From contig JANQEX010000052.1 in NCBI GenBank assembly GCA_028278105.1, forward strand, positions 1 through 35,371: a stretch of DNA of 35,371 bases, read 5' to 3'. The notes under the pieces were generated by a model that was given only the letters and a program-made list of their open reading frames with translations, searched no databases and had not been told where the DNA came from. Position 1 is the first letter of the stretch; each line of letters opens with the position of its first letter. The translations under genes and the position numbers were made by a program. Shown here one piece after another: positions 18,020 through 29,735 of this stretch. This DNA is from Alphaproteobacteria bacterium (GTDB lineage Bacteria > Pseudomonadota > Alphaproteobacteria > UBA9219 > RGZA01).

Positions 18020-18028
18020 TGCTATAAA
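18020..18028 (+). promoter_or_regulatory. Possible extended -10 element directly before bamD
   Basis: TGC followed by TATAAA (18023-18028) resembles an extended -10. A transcript would begin six to nine bases later, that is at or just past the bamD ATG (18034), so it would be leaderless or would miss the start codon. No good ribosome site precedes the ATG either. No -35 box sits at a sensible distance (TTGCGC at 17992 is 25 bases away). It may be fortuitous. Confidence 0.25.
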
Positions 18029-18033
18029 AGGGC

Positions 18034-18843
18034 ATGAGCCTGAAATTCCCCGTTCCCGCCGCGCTGGCCGCGGTCCTGCTGGCGCTTTCGGCCTGCGCCA
18101 ACGATCCCGTTGAAAAGCCTTATGTCGAGCAGCCGGTCGAAGAATTGTATCATGGCGGCCTCGCCGCCATGAAGCAGAAGGAATACGGCGAGGCCGCCCG
18201 CCTGTTCGACGAGGTGGAGCGCCAGCATCCTTATTCCGAATGGGCGGGACGCGCTCAACTGATGGCGGCCTATGCCCAATACCAGCAATACAATTACGCC
18301 GACGCGGTCAACACCCTGAGCCGGTTTATCCAACTGCATCCGGGACACAAGGACATCGCCTACGCCTATTACCTGCGCGCGCTTTGCCATTACGAGCGGA
18401 TCAGCGATGTGGGCCGCGACCAGAGCGATACCGAAAAAGCCATGCAGGAGCTTACCGACGTCGTGCGCCGCTTTCCCGGCACCCCCTACGCGCGCGACGC
18501 CAACCTGAAGCTCAGCCTTGCCCGCGACCACCTGGCCGGAAAGGAGCTTGAAATCGGCCGCTATTACCAGCGCCAGAAACTGCACATCGCGGCGCTGGGA
18601 CGCTTCCGCAAGGTCGTGACCGACTATCAGACCACCAGCCAGGTTCCCGAAGCCCTGGCGCGGCTCGTGGAAACCTACCTTGCGCTTGGCATACCGCGCG
18701 AAGCACAAACGGTGGCCGCCGTGCTGGGCCATAACTTTCCCTCCAGTTCCTGGTACAAGGAATCCTACGCCCTGCTGATGAAGCAGAACCTTGCGCCGAA
18801 GCTGGATTCGGAAAGCTGGATTGCGAAGCTCTTCAACAGCTAG
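18034..18843 (+). CDS. bamD: Outer membrane assembly lipoprotein BamD
   Basis: Lipoprotein of the BAM complex, which folds and inserts outer-membrane beta-barrels with BamA. The 269-residue product has a signal peptide ending in the lipobox LSAC with the acylated cysteine at 21. TPR-like repeats follow: YHGGLAAMKQKEYGEAARLFDEVE, AQLMAAYAQYQQYNYADAVNTLSRFI, and later KLHIAALGRFRKVV. The HPYSEWA and RFPGTPYA turns are typical. The position between lpxC and recN is the normal alphaproteobacterial place for this gene (older name comL). Confidence 0.93.
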   Translation: MSLKFPVPAALAAVLLALSACANDPVEKPYVEQPVEELYHGGLAAMKQKEYGEAARLFDEVERQHPYSEWAGRAQLMAAYAQYQQYNYADAVNTLSRFIQLHPGHKDIAYAYYLRALCHYERISDVGRDQSDTEKAMQELTDVVRRFPGTPYARDANLKLSLARDHLAGKELEIGRYYQRQKLHIAALGRFRKVVTDYQTTSQVPEALARLVETYLALGIPREAQTVAAVLGHNFPSSSWYKESYALLMKQNLAPKLDSESWIAKLFNS

Positions 18844-18858
18844 GGACGGGAAAGGCGC

Positions 18859-22645
<3,787 letters not shown>

Positions 22646-22757
22646 GGCCCATAAGAAACACGAACATTCCCGCGCCCGGCTTCGCCTGCGGCACCGCCGA
22701 GGTCCTGGCGCGCCCGTCGCGCCGGAGCTTGCGGAGGCGGAAAAGCGGGAATCCCAT

Positions 22758-22891
22758 TGAGCCTGTTTTGAAAGCCCCCTGGCCGCTCATGCCGGCGAAA
22801 GCCGGCATCCATCTCTGCTTGAAAAATGTGGATTCCGGCTTACGCCGGAATGAGCAATTCGATTGATTCCGGCATTTTCAAAACAGGCTCA
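22758..22891. repeat. 134-bp element: two palindromes inside 16-bp perfect inverted repeats
   Basis: TGAGCCTGTTTTGAAA (22758-22773) is the exact reverse complement of 22876-22891. Inside lie two perfect hairpins, ATGCCGGC-GAAA-GCCGGCAT (22789-22808) and ATTCCGGC-TTAC-GCCGGAAT (22832-22851), which are themselves near-inverted copies of each other. The architecture is that of a REPIN or small MITE-like element. It lies between the convergent ends of ligA and the aminopeptidase gene, where it could also serve as a two-way terminator. No gene is visible in 22646-22981. Confidence 0.65.
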
Positions 22892-22981
22892 TTTATATTT
22901 TAACAAACGGAACTCCGGGCCGCGCGCCCTTCCGACGCTTGCCCGGAATATTTAATCGATAAACCAGCAAACATGATGGAT

Positions 22982-24805
22982 TCAATGACTCCACAACTCC
23001 ACCGCCGCCGTCGCGGCGCGGAGCCAGCGGCGTTCGTCCTCGCCCAGCCTGCTTTCATGCGCCGCGTAAACGTTGCGGTGATATTCGTCCAGCCAGCTTT
23101 TTTCATCCGCCGTCAGCATTTCCGCGTCGATGGCGTTGCGGTCGATGGGCGCCAGTGTGAGCGTTTCGAACTCCAGCATGGGCTTGTCGTCCATCATGAC
23201 CGCGCTTTCCCGCACGGCGACAAGGTTTTCGATGCGGACGCCATAGGCGTTCTTTTTGTAATAGCCCGGCTCGTTCGAGAGCACCATGCCCGGCTGCAAG
23301 ACCGCCTGCCCGCGCGCGGAGATGCTTTGCGGCCCCTCATGCACACCCAGAAAAGCCCCCACGCCATGCCCGGTCCCGTGGTCGAAATCCAGCCCCGCCC
23401 GCCATAAATACTGCCGCGCCAGCACGTCCAGTTGCGCGCCGGTGACGCCGGCGGGAAAGCGGATGGAGGCCAGGGCCACATGCCCTTTCAGCACGCGGGT
23501 GACATTGCGCTTCATCTCGTCGCTGACCGCGCCAATGGCCACGGTGCGGGTGACGTCGGTCGTGCCGTCGCGGTACTGGCCGCCGCTGTCGATCAGGTAA
23601 AGCTCGCCCGGCTTCAGGCCGCGGTTGGTCCCGGCCGTGCCGCGGTAATGCACCACCGCTCCGTTTGGTCCCGCGCCGGAGATCGCGTGAAAACTGGGAT
23701 AAAGGAATTCGGGATTTTCCCTGCGGAATTCCAGAAGTTTTTCCTCGGCCTGCAATTCATCCACGCCCGTTCCGGCCGCCTGTTGCAGCCAGAACAGAAA
23801 GCGCGTCAACGCCAGCCCGTCGCGCCGGTGCGCGGCGCGCATGCCCGCGATTTCAACCGCGTTCTTGCAGGCGCGCGGCAACTCGCACGGGTCATCGCCC
23901 CGATCCAGCCCCGCGCCGGCGTCCGTCAGCGCATGAATCACGGCCAGGGGCGTGGTGGCCGGGTTGACGCGGAATTTCCTGCCGCCCCGCCCCAGCGCGC
24001 GCAGCGTGGGGATGAAGTTTTCCTCTTCAACAAGCGTCACATCCTCGCCCGCTGCAAGGCGCACCGCCTCGGAGCATTTGGCGGGATCGATGAACCAGTC
24101 CACCTTGCCGCTGTCATGCAGCAGGGCGTGGCTGAGCGGAAGCGGCGTGCCCTCCACGTCCCCGCCGCGCATGTTCAAAAGCCAGGCCACCGAAACGGGG
24201 CTGGCGATCACGGCGGCGGCGATCCTGTCTTTTTTCAATGACGCGGCAAGGCGTTCGCGCTTGCTGGCCGAGCTTTCGCCCGCGAATTCGGGCGGGTGCG
24301 GGAAAACCGGCGCCCTGGGCGGCGGCGGCGCGCTTTGCCATATGGCATCAAACGGATTGCTCCCGACCGGCGTCATTTTCGCGCCCAAGGACCGGACCAC
24401 CGTATTTACTTTTTCCAGCCATAATTCGGTGTGCAGCCAGGGATCATAGCCGATCACCGCCCCTGCCTTGACGTGCTCGCGCAGAAAATCGGTCAGAGGC
24501 GCGCGCAGATAGTGGCGCAATTCGAAGAGAGAGGATTCCACCTCGCGCGCGGCCTGAAGCGTGTAGCGGCCGTCCACCGCCAGCGCGGCATGATCCTTCA
24601 GCACCACGCCCATGCCGGCCGAGCCGGTAAAGCCCGTCAGCCAGGCAAGCCGCATGGCGCAGGGCGGAACATATTCGTTCAGATAGCGGTCGGAGACGGG
24701 GATAAAAAAACCATCCAGCTTTTGCGCGGCAAGCCGGGCGCGAAGGGCTTCAAGCCGCCCCGGCTGATCGCTTTTCGATGCGGCGAAGGGAAAAGATTCT
24801 GTCAT
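22982..24805 (-). CDS. Xaa-Pro aminopeptidase, three-domain M24B type
   Basis: Metallopeptidase that removes an N-terminal residue preceding proline. At 607 residues it is the long form, with two creatinase-like N-terminal domains before a C-terminal pita-bread domain, as in eukaryotic cytosolic aminopeptidase P and many alphaproteobacterial proteins. The five metal ligands are all visible: D406 and D417 (DSGGQYRDGTTD), H480 (HGTGHGVG), E512 (NEPGYY) and E526 (RIENL). HEGPQ, with a conserved catalytic His, is present too. No signal peptide is seen, so it should be cytoplasmic. It is the second gene of a - strand pair, 60 bases after the helicase gene. Confidence 0.92.
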   Translation of the reverse strand: MTESFPFAASKSDQPGRLEALRARLAAQKLDGFFIPVSDRYLNEYVPPCAMRLAWLTGFTGSAGMGVVLKDHAALAVDGRYTLQAAREVESSLFELRHYLRAPLTDFLREHVKAGAVIGYDPWLHTELWLEKVNTVVRSLGAKMTPVGSNPFDAIWQSAPPPPRAPVFPHPPEFAGESSASKRERLAASLKKDRIAAAVIASPVSVAWLLNMRGGDVEGTPLPLSHALLHDSGKVDWFIDPAKCSEAVRLAAGEDVTLVEEENFIPTLRALGRGGRKFRVNPATTPLAVIHALTDAGAGLDRGDDPCELPRACKNAVEIAGMRAAHRRDGLALTRFLFWLQQAAGTGVDELQAEEKLLEFRRENPEFLYPSFHAISGAGPNGAVVHYRGTAGTNRGLKPGELYLIDSGGQYRDGTTDVTRTVAIGAVSDEMKRNVTRVLKGHVALASIRFPAGVTGAQLDVLARQYLWRAGLDFDHGTGHGVGAFLGVHEGPQSISARGQAVLQPGMVLSNEPGYYKKNAYGVRIENLVAVRESAVMMDDKPMLEFETLTLAPIDRNAIDAEMLTADEKSWLDEYHRNVYAAHESRLGEDERRWLRAATAAVELWSH

Positions 24806-24865
24806 GCGGCCAGTGTGCGAGGCTGCCGGGGCCGCCGCAAGATCAAAATGCTTCTTGCGCCGGCC

Positions 24866-27145
24866 TTACGCCGGAAAGTCCTCCGCCGCTTCTTCGGCCG
24901 GAATCACGAAAGCGGCCATCACCTTTTTCGCGCCCGCATGCTCGAAGGCGATTTCAAGCTTGTCGCCGTCAACGGCCGTCACCGAGCCATAGCCGAATTT
25001 CTGGTGAAAAACGCGCGCGCCGTGGCGGTAATGACGGACGGGTTCCTTTTCCTCCACCCTGCGGGCCTTGCCTTCCAGCGTCACGCGCGGACGCGGGGGA
25101 TGGTGGAAATCGCCGAAGCTTGAGACCGGCGAATCCAGCGCGCCGCGGCCGAATGCGCCGCCGCGCGGACGGGCGTTGAACAGGCCGGGCTCGACGTCTT
25201 TCTCGATATGCTCCGACGGCAACTCATCGACGAAGCGGGAGGGAACGGCATGCGTCCATGAGCCGTGCACAAACCGGTTGGCGGCATGGCTGATGACCGC
25301 TTTTTTACGGGCGCGGGTGAGGCCCACATAGGCAAGGCGTCTTTCCTCCTCCAGCCCCCGGACGCCGTTTTCCTCCAGCGTACGACGGGAGGGGAAAATC
25401 TCCTCCTCCCAGCCGGGCAGGAACACCACGTCGAATTCCAGCCCCTTGGCCGCATGAAGCGTCATCAGGCTGGCTTTTTCGGCGCTTTCGTCTTCATGCG
25501 CTTCCATCACAAGGCTGATATGCTCCAGAAAGCCTTGCAGCGTATCGAACTCGCTCATGGCGTTGATCAGCTCTTTCAGGTTTTCAAGGCGGCCGGCGGC
25601 GTCGGGCGTTTTCTGCGCCTGCCACATGGCGGCATAGCCCGATTCCTCCAGCACGGTTTCGGCAAGATCGGCATGGGACATTTGCCCGATCTGGCCGCGC
25701 CAGCGGTCGTAATGCATCATGAAGCCTTGCAGCGCCGTGCGCAGGCGCGGGGGGAATCCGCTTTCGCCCAGAATACGCCGCAGCGCCTCGACCAGCGGAA
25801 CCCGGTCGGCGCGGGCGCGCTGGTGGATGATTTGCAGGCTGGCCGTTCCCACCCCGCGCCGGGGAAGGTTGATGACGCGCTCGAACGCCAGATCATCCTC
25901 CGGCACGGCGATCAGGCGCAGATAGGCCAGCGCGTCACGAATTTCCTGCCGCTCGTAGAAGCGCGGGCCGCCGACGACGCGGTACGGCAGGCCGATGGAA
26001 AGAAAGCGCTCTTCAAACTCGCGGGTCTGGAACCCGGCGCGTACCAGAACGGCGATGCTGGACAGCCCCATCCCCTTGCGCTGAAGGGATTCGATTTCAT
26101 CGCCCACGAAGCGGGCCTCGCTTTCGCCGTCCCACAGCGCCTGAACGCGGATTTTCCCGCCCGGATCCGAGGCCGTCCACAGCGTTTTGCCGAGCCGGTC
26201 GCGGTTATGGGCGATAAGGCCGGAGGCGGCGCCCAGAATATGCCCGGTGGAGCGGTAATTTTCCTCCAGCCGGACGACCCGCGCGCCGGGAAAATCGCGC
26301 TCGAACCGCAGGATATTGCCGATCTCCGCGCCGCGCCAGCCATAGATGGACTGGTCTTCGTCGCCCACGCAGCAGATGTTGCGCGCCGCGCCGTCCAGCC
26401 CCAGCATCAAAAGCCGCAGCCACAGATATTGGGCCAGGTTGGTGTCCTGATATTCGTCCACCAGCACATAGCGGAAGCGGTTCTGGTATTCCTGCAAAAG
26501 ATCGGGATGGTTTTGCAGAAGGGTCAGGTTGTGCAACAGCAGGTCGCCGAAATCGCAGGCGTTCAGCGCCTTCAGCCGGTCCTGATAGATGCGGTAAAAA
26601 TTCAGGAAGCGCCCGTTTTGCGCGGCGTCCTCGGCGGGAACCTTTTCGGGACCCATCCCGCGATCCTTCCAGCGCTCGATGACCGCCAGGACCATGCGCG
26701 CCGGCGTGCGCTTGGTATCCACGTTTTCGGCTTCCAGAATCTGCTTGATGAGGCGGACCTGGTCGTCGGTATCAAGAATGGTGAAATTCGTTTTCAGCCC
26801 CACGCGCTCGGCGTGCTTGCGCAAGATGCGCGCGGCCAACGAATGGAACGTGCCCAGATACCAGCCTTCGGTCGGCTGGCCGATGAGACGCGCCACGCGC
26901 GCCTGCATCTCCCGCGCCGCCTTGTTGGTGAAGGTGACCGCCAGGATCTGGTGCGGCTCGGCCTGTCCGGCAAGCAGAATATTGGCAAGACGGCTGGTCA
27001 GCACCCGCGTCTTGCCCGTGCCCGCCCCGGCCAGGACCAGAAGCGGTCCTTCCAGCGTTTCCACGGCAAGGCGCTGCACGGGGTTCAGGCCGGCAAAAAT
27101 ATCGGGAACGGCCGGTTTCTCCGGCGCAAATAAGGCATGCTGCAT
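24866..27145 (-). CDS. uvrD: UvrD/PcrA-family superfamily 1 DNA helicase
   Basis: 3'-5' DNA helicase of nucleotide excision repair, mismatch repair and replication restart. The 759 residues show the Q-motif region LNPVQRLAVE, Walker A AGAGTGKT (39-46), motif Ia FTNKAAREM, Walker B VDEYQDTN, motif III DEDQSIYGWRGA, motif IV LEENYRST, motif V MTLHAAKGLEFDVVFLPG and motif VI RRLAYVGLTRARK. The C-terminal domain ends with the Tudor-like stretch GARVFHQKFGYGSVTAVDG that in PcrA/UvrD contacts RNA polymerase. Whether it is best called pcrA or uvrD cannot be decided here. An SOS box lies just upstream. Confidence 0.95.
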   Translation of the reverse strand: MQHALFAPEKPAVPDIFAGLNPVQRLAVETLEGPLLVLAGAGTGKTRVLTSRLANILLAGQAEPHQILAVTFTNKAAREMQARVARLIGQPTEGWYLGTFHSLAARILRKHAERVGLKTNFTILDTDDQVRLIKQILEAENVDTKRTPARMVLAVIERWKDRGMGPEKVPAEDAAQNGRFLNFYRIYQDRLKALNACDFGDLLLHNLTLLQNHPDLLQEYQNRFRYVLVDEYQDTNLAQYLWLRLLMLGLDGAARNICCVGDEDQSIYGWRGAEIGNILRFERDFPGARVVRLEENYRSTGHILGAASGLIAHNRDRLGKTLWTASDPGGKIRVQALWDGESEARFVGDEIESLQRKGMGLSSIAVLVRAGFQTREFEERFLSIGLPYRVVGGPRFYERQEIRDALAYLRLIAVPEDDLAFERVINLPRRGVGTASLQIIHQRARADRVPLVEALRRILGESGFPPRLRTALQGFMMHYDRWRGQIGQMSHADLAETVLEESGYAAMWQAQKTPDAAGRLENLKELINAMSEFDTLQGFLEHISLVMEAHEDESAEKASLMTLHAAKGLEFDVVFLPGWEEEIFPSRRTLEENGVRGLEEERRLAYVGLTRARKKAVISHAANRFVHGSWTHAVPSRFVDELPSEHIEKDVEPGLFNARPRGGAFGRGALDSPVSSFGDFHHPPRPRVTLEGKARRVEEKEPVRHYRHGARVFHQKFGYGSVTAVDGDKLEIAFEHAGAKKVMAAFVIPAEEAAEDFPA

Positions 27146-27157
27146 CCGGGCACTTTA

Positions 27158-27172
27158 GAACATTTTTAGAAC
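27158..27172 (-). promoter_or_regulatory. LexA (SOS) box of alphaproteobacterial type before uvrD
   Basis: Read on the - strand the site is GTTC-TAAAAAT-GTTC, an exact match to the GTTC-N7-GTTC LexA operator described for alphaproteobacteria. It lies 12 bases before the helicase ATG, where a bound repressor would block transcription or early elongation. It occupies the 145-base divergent gap between uvrD and the small + strand gene at 27291, but its closeness to uvrD points to uvrD as the target. Confidence 0.75.
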
Positions 27173-27290
27173 ATGTGAAGCGCCCAGAATAAAGGAAACA
27201 AACGAAAAACCGGCCTGTTTACCTGTTTTTAGAAGGGTTTGGCCTATTCTGTTGCCATGAGGCGTGAACATATTTTCGAGGGGCTGAAAA

Positions 27291-27560
27291 ATGGACAAAC
27301 CCTATCTTCTTTCCACCAGTCCTGAGATCAAGGAACGCTGGATGGTTGTTTATACCAACAGCCATGGCGACCGGGAAATCCTGGGCCAGGACCTGAATGC
27401 AAAAGAAGCGGAAGAGTGCATGAGCGGTATTTGCAAGCAGGAACGCCACCCGCCCCTCAACCAGCTTAGCCTGCATAGCTACACGCCCTTGACGCGGGAC
27501 GGCATCATCACCCGGCTGGCGCTGAACGCGGCACCTGCGAAGCGTCCGAAAGGGCATTAA
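27291..27560 (+). CDS. Small conserved-looking hypothetical protein, 89 residues
   Basis: I do not recognise the family. The ATG has a good ribosome site (GAGGGG about seven bases before it). The product is polar, without membrane segments or signal peptide. It contains a beta-like WMVVYTNSHGDREILGQDL followed by a helix with a cysteine (AEECMSGICKQ) and a basic C-terminus. Codon use (G/C third positions) agrees with real coding. It is divergent from the SOS-controlled helicase and convergent with the GGDEF gene, whose stop is 12 bases away. Confidence 0.65.
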   Translation: MDKPYLLSTSPEIKERWMVVYTNSHGDREILGQDLNAKEAEECMSGICKQERHPPLNQLSLHSYTPLTRDGIITRLALNAAPAKRPKGH

Positions 27561-27572
27561 CACACCGGAAGA

Positions 27573-28721
27573 TCAGGCGGGCGGGGCGGCCGGTTCGGGC
27601 GCGGCCGGTTGACCGGCTGTTCCGTCAAGCTCGGAATCCAGTTCGGAAAAGCGGTCCTTGGTCTTCGCATCCATGTGCGCGGCGTCCTGCGTTTCCGGGT
27701 CCTGCGCCATGACGCGATTGCGTCCCGCGGCCTTGGCCAGATAAACGCCGGTGTCGGCGCGGCGCAGCAACTGGGACAGCGGCTCCGTCCAGTTCCATTC
27801 GGCCAGCCCGATTGAAATCGTGACCGTGCCGAGCGAAACATTGGTATCGCGGCGCACAACCTTCTTGGTCGCCACGAACTGGCGCAGGGCTTCGGCCACG
27901 CGATGGGCATCGGCCAGCCTGGTCTGCGCGAGGATAATCACGAATTCCTCGCCGCCATAGCGGCAGATCACATCGCGTCCTTTCAGGTTTTCGGTCAGCG
28001 TACGCGCCACCAGGCGCAGTACCTGGTCGCCGACCTGATGGCCATGGGTATCATTGAATTTCTTGAAGTGATCGATATCCACCATCAGAAGCGACAAGGA
28101 CGTTTTCTGTTCTTCCGCTTCCTGGGTCAGGCGCTTAAGCTCGTTGGTAAAGCGCTTGCGGTTGCCCACGCCCGTCAGCGGGTCCGTGAGGCTTTCCTGC
28201 TGGGCCTTGCTGAGGTCTTCCTTCAGAACCGTAAGTTGTTCCGATGATTCCTCAAGCTTCTCCTGAAGCTTGGCGTTCTGCTGGGTGACGACCTTGGTTT
28301 CTTCCACAACCCGCGTCACGGTGGCGCGGATTTCCTCGACCGAAATCGCGGGTTTCGCCAGATCGCCGGTGAAGCTGCTCAGGGTCTGGTTGAACTGGGT
28401 GGTGCCTTCGTTGGCGCTTTCAATCATTTGCATGACGCGGGCCAGTTCGGCGTTCAAGGCCTCCATGTTGCGGCTGACCGCCTCGCGTTCAATCGCCACG
28501 CCCACATGACGCTCATAGATAACCTGCGCCTGATCCCGGCTCAGGCCGCCGCGGCGGACCGCGTCGTCCATCAACTCCTTGATTTCCGGCAAGCGGCCGC
28601 TGGCATAGGTATACATCAGCGAAAAATTTTCGGGCGTGGGCGGCAGGCCGAGAAACTCAAGGCGCATCATCGCGGCCTTGGCAAATTCGGTGGCTTTTTG
28701 AAGGGTATCGTGCTCGTGCAT
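27573..28721 (-). CDS. Diguanylate cyclase (GGDEF domain)
   Basis: Predicted to make cyclic di-GMP. The 382 residues consist of an N-terminal helical region (FAKAAMMRLEFLGLPPTPENF, a type often seen before GGDEF domains in alphaproteobacteria) and a coiled coil at about 130-178. A full GGDEF domain follows with DPLTGVGNR, DIDHFKKFND and the active site GGEEF (256-260). A low-complexity Ala/Pro tail ends it. The product-inhibition I-site RxxD reads KGRD (247-250) here, so the first Arg is replaced by Lys. No membrane segment is seen, and the input signal is unknown. Confidence 0.93.
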   Translation of the reverse strand: MHEHDTLQKATEFAKAAMMRLEFLGLPPTPENFSLMYTYASGRLPEIKELMDDAVRRGGLSRDQAQVIYERHVGVAIEREAVSRNMEALNAELARVMQMIESANEGTTQFNQTLSSFTGDLAKPAISVEEIRATVTRVVEETKVVTQQNAKLQEKLEESSEQLTVLKEDLSKAQQESLTDPLTGVGNRKRFTNELKRLTQEAEEQKTSLSLLMVDIDHFKKFNDTHGHQVGDQVLRLVARTLTENLKGRDVICRYGGEEFVIILAQTRLADAHRVAEALRQFVATKKVVRRDTNVSLGTVTISIGLAEWNWTEPLSQLLRRADTGVYLAKAAGRNRVMAQDPETQDAAHMDAKTKDRFSELDSELDGTAGQPAAPEPAAPPA

Positions 28722-28832
28722 ACGTCAATACTTGGGATGCGCCCGCCGGAAGCGGTTTTCGCCGGAAAAAACCTTTTCCGCTTCTTTTTTATGCCGTAAA
28801 TGCTTAAGGAAACGAAAAAACGGGCAGCCGCG

Positions 28833-29477
28833 TTACAATATATTGGGGATTGTTGCAGCGCCAAAATCATCTTTCCATGATTTTTTTAGCGCTTCGTCCA
28901 GTTCTTTCATTCCGGCCTTGAGTCCAAGCGCCCGAAGCGATGTCACGCCGTAACCATCCAGCCCGCAGGGCACGATGCCGGAAAAATGGGACAAATCCGG
29001 CTCCACATTGATCGACACGCCATGCCAGGTCACCCAGCGCCGGACGCGCACGCCGATGGCGGCTATTTTTTCTTCCTGCCCTCCGCGGACAACCCAAAGA
29101 CCGACGCGCCCCTCGCGCGGCTCCGCCTTCACGCCGAGCCGGGCCAGCGCCGTCCGCACCCAGTTTTCCAGAAACCGCACATAGGCGCGAAGATCGCAGC
29201 CGCGCTTGCGCAGATCGATCATCACATAGGCCACGCGCTGACCCGGCCCATGGTAAGTGGTGCGCCCGCCCCGGCCCGCCGGGTAAACGGGAATATCCCC
29301 TGGTGCAAGAAGCTCGCGCGGCGCGGCGCTGGCGCCGGTGGTATAGACCGGCGGATGCTCCAGCAACCACACTTTTTCATCCGCCTTGCCGGCGGTCATG
29401 GCTTCGACATGCGCCTCCATGGCGGCAAGGGCCGCAGGATAATCGACAGGCTGTTCTTCGGTCCGCCAGACTGGCAT
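28833..29477 (-). CDS. lipB: Octanoyl-[acyl-carrier-protein]-protein N-octanoyltransferase LipB
   Basis: Transfers octanoate from acyl-carrier protein to lipoyl domains, the first step of lipoate synthesis. The 214 residues from MPVWRTEEQ (29477) show the family motifs LLEHPPVYTTG, GRGGRTTYHGPGQ, the catalytic lysine K137 in EEKIAAIGVR and the acyl-carrying cysteine C171 in GIVPCGLDGYGVTS. The frame continues upstream to 29561, but those 28 extra residues (basic, unlike LipB) are unlikely to be translated. GGA about 11 bases before the chosen ATG is a modest ribosome site. lipA is not next to it. Confidence 0.94.
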   Translation of the reverse strand: MPVWRTEEQPVDYPAALAAMEAHVEAMTAGKADEKVWLLEHPPVYTTGASAAPRELLAPGDIPVYPAGRGGRTTYHGPGQRVAYVMIDLRKRGCDLRAYVRFLENWVRTALARLGVKAEPREGRVGLWVVRGGQEEKIAAIGVRVRRWVTWHGVSINVEPDLSHFSGIVPCGLDGYGVTSLRALGLKAGMKELDEALKKSWKDDFGAATIPNIL

Positions 29478-29567
29478 GGATATTCCATTTCGGCGCAAGC
29501 ACCGGCGCATGGCCATCGCTATACCATGCCGCGATCCCCCCAAAACAGGGGATTTACGCAATCACGC

Positions 29568-29599
29568 TTGCATTTTGCCACCGGGACCGTATTTATAAG
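29568..29599 (+). promoter_or_regulatory. Likely promoter of tRNA-Leu
   Basis: TTGCAT (29568-29573) is followed after 16 bases by TATTTATAAG (29590-29599), which holds several overlapping -10 candidates. Initiation would fall near 29605, about 15 bases before the mature tRNA 5' end. The stretch is AT-rich compared with its surroundings. Confidence 0.45.
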
Positions 29600-29620
29600 G
29601 CCCCTGTTCAGGGCTCTTAT

Positions 29621-29705
29621 GCGGTCGTGGCGGAACCGGTAGACGCGCAGCGTTGAGGTCGCTGTGGGGTAACCCGTGGAAGTTCGAGTCTTCTCGACCG
29701 CACCA
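29621..29705 (+). tRNA. tRNA-Leu, anticodon GAG
   Basis: Acceptor arms GCGGTCG (29621-29627) and CGACCGC (29695-29701) pair fully, with discriminator A and an encoded CCA (29703-29705). The anticodon stem CAGCG/CGCTG (29648-29652 and 29660-29664) closes the loop TTGAGGT, with GAG at 29655-29657 reading CUC/CUU leucine codons. The long variable arm (GTGGGGTAACCCGTG region) marks a class II tRNA. The T arm contains GTTCGAGTC. It stands alone and converges on the gene that ends at 29736. Confidence 0.95.
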
Positions 29706-29735
29706 TTTTCCCGGCTGGACCGCTTCGTGCGCCGG

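Noticed and set aside
25265-27133. Long + strand open frame opposite the helicase (622 codons)
   Set aside because: Shadow of uvrD on the other strand. The helicase frame carries all the SF1 motifs.
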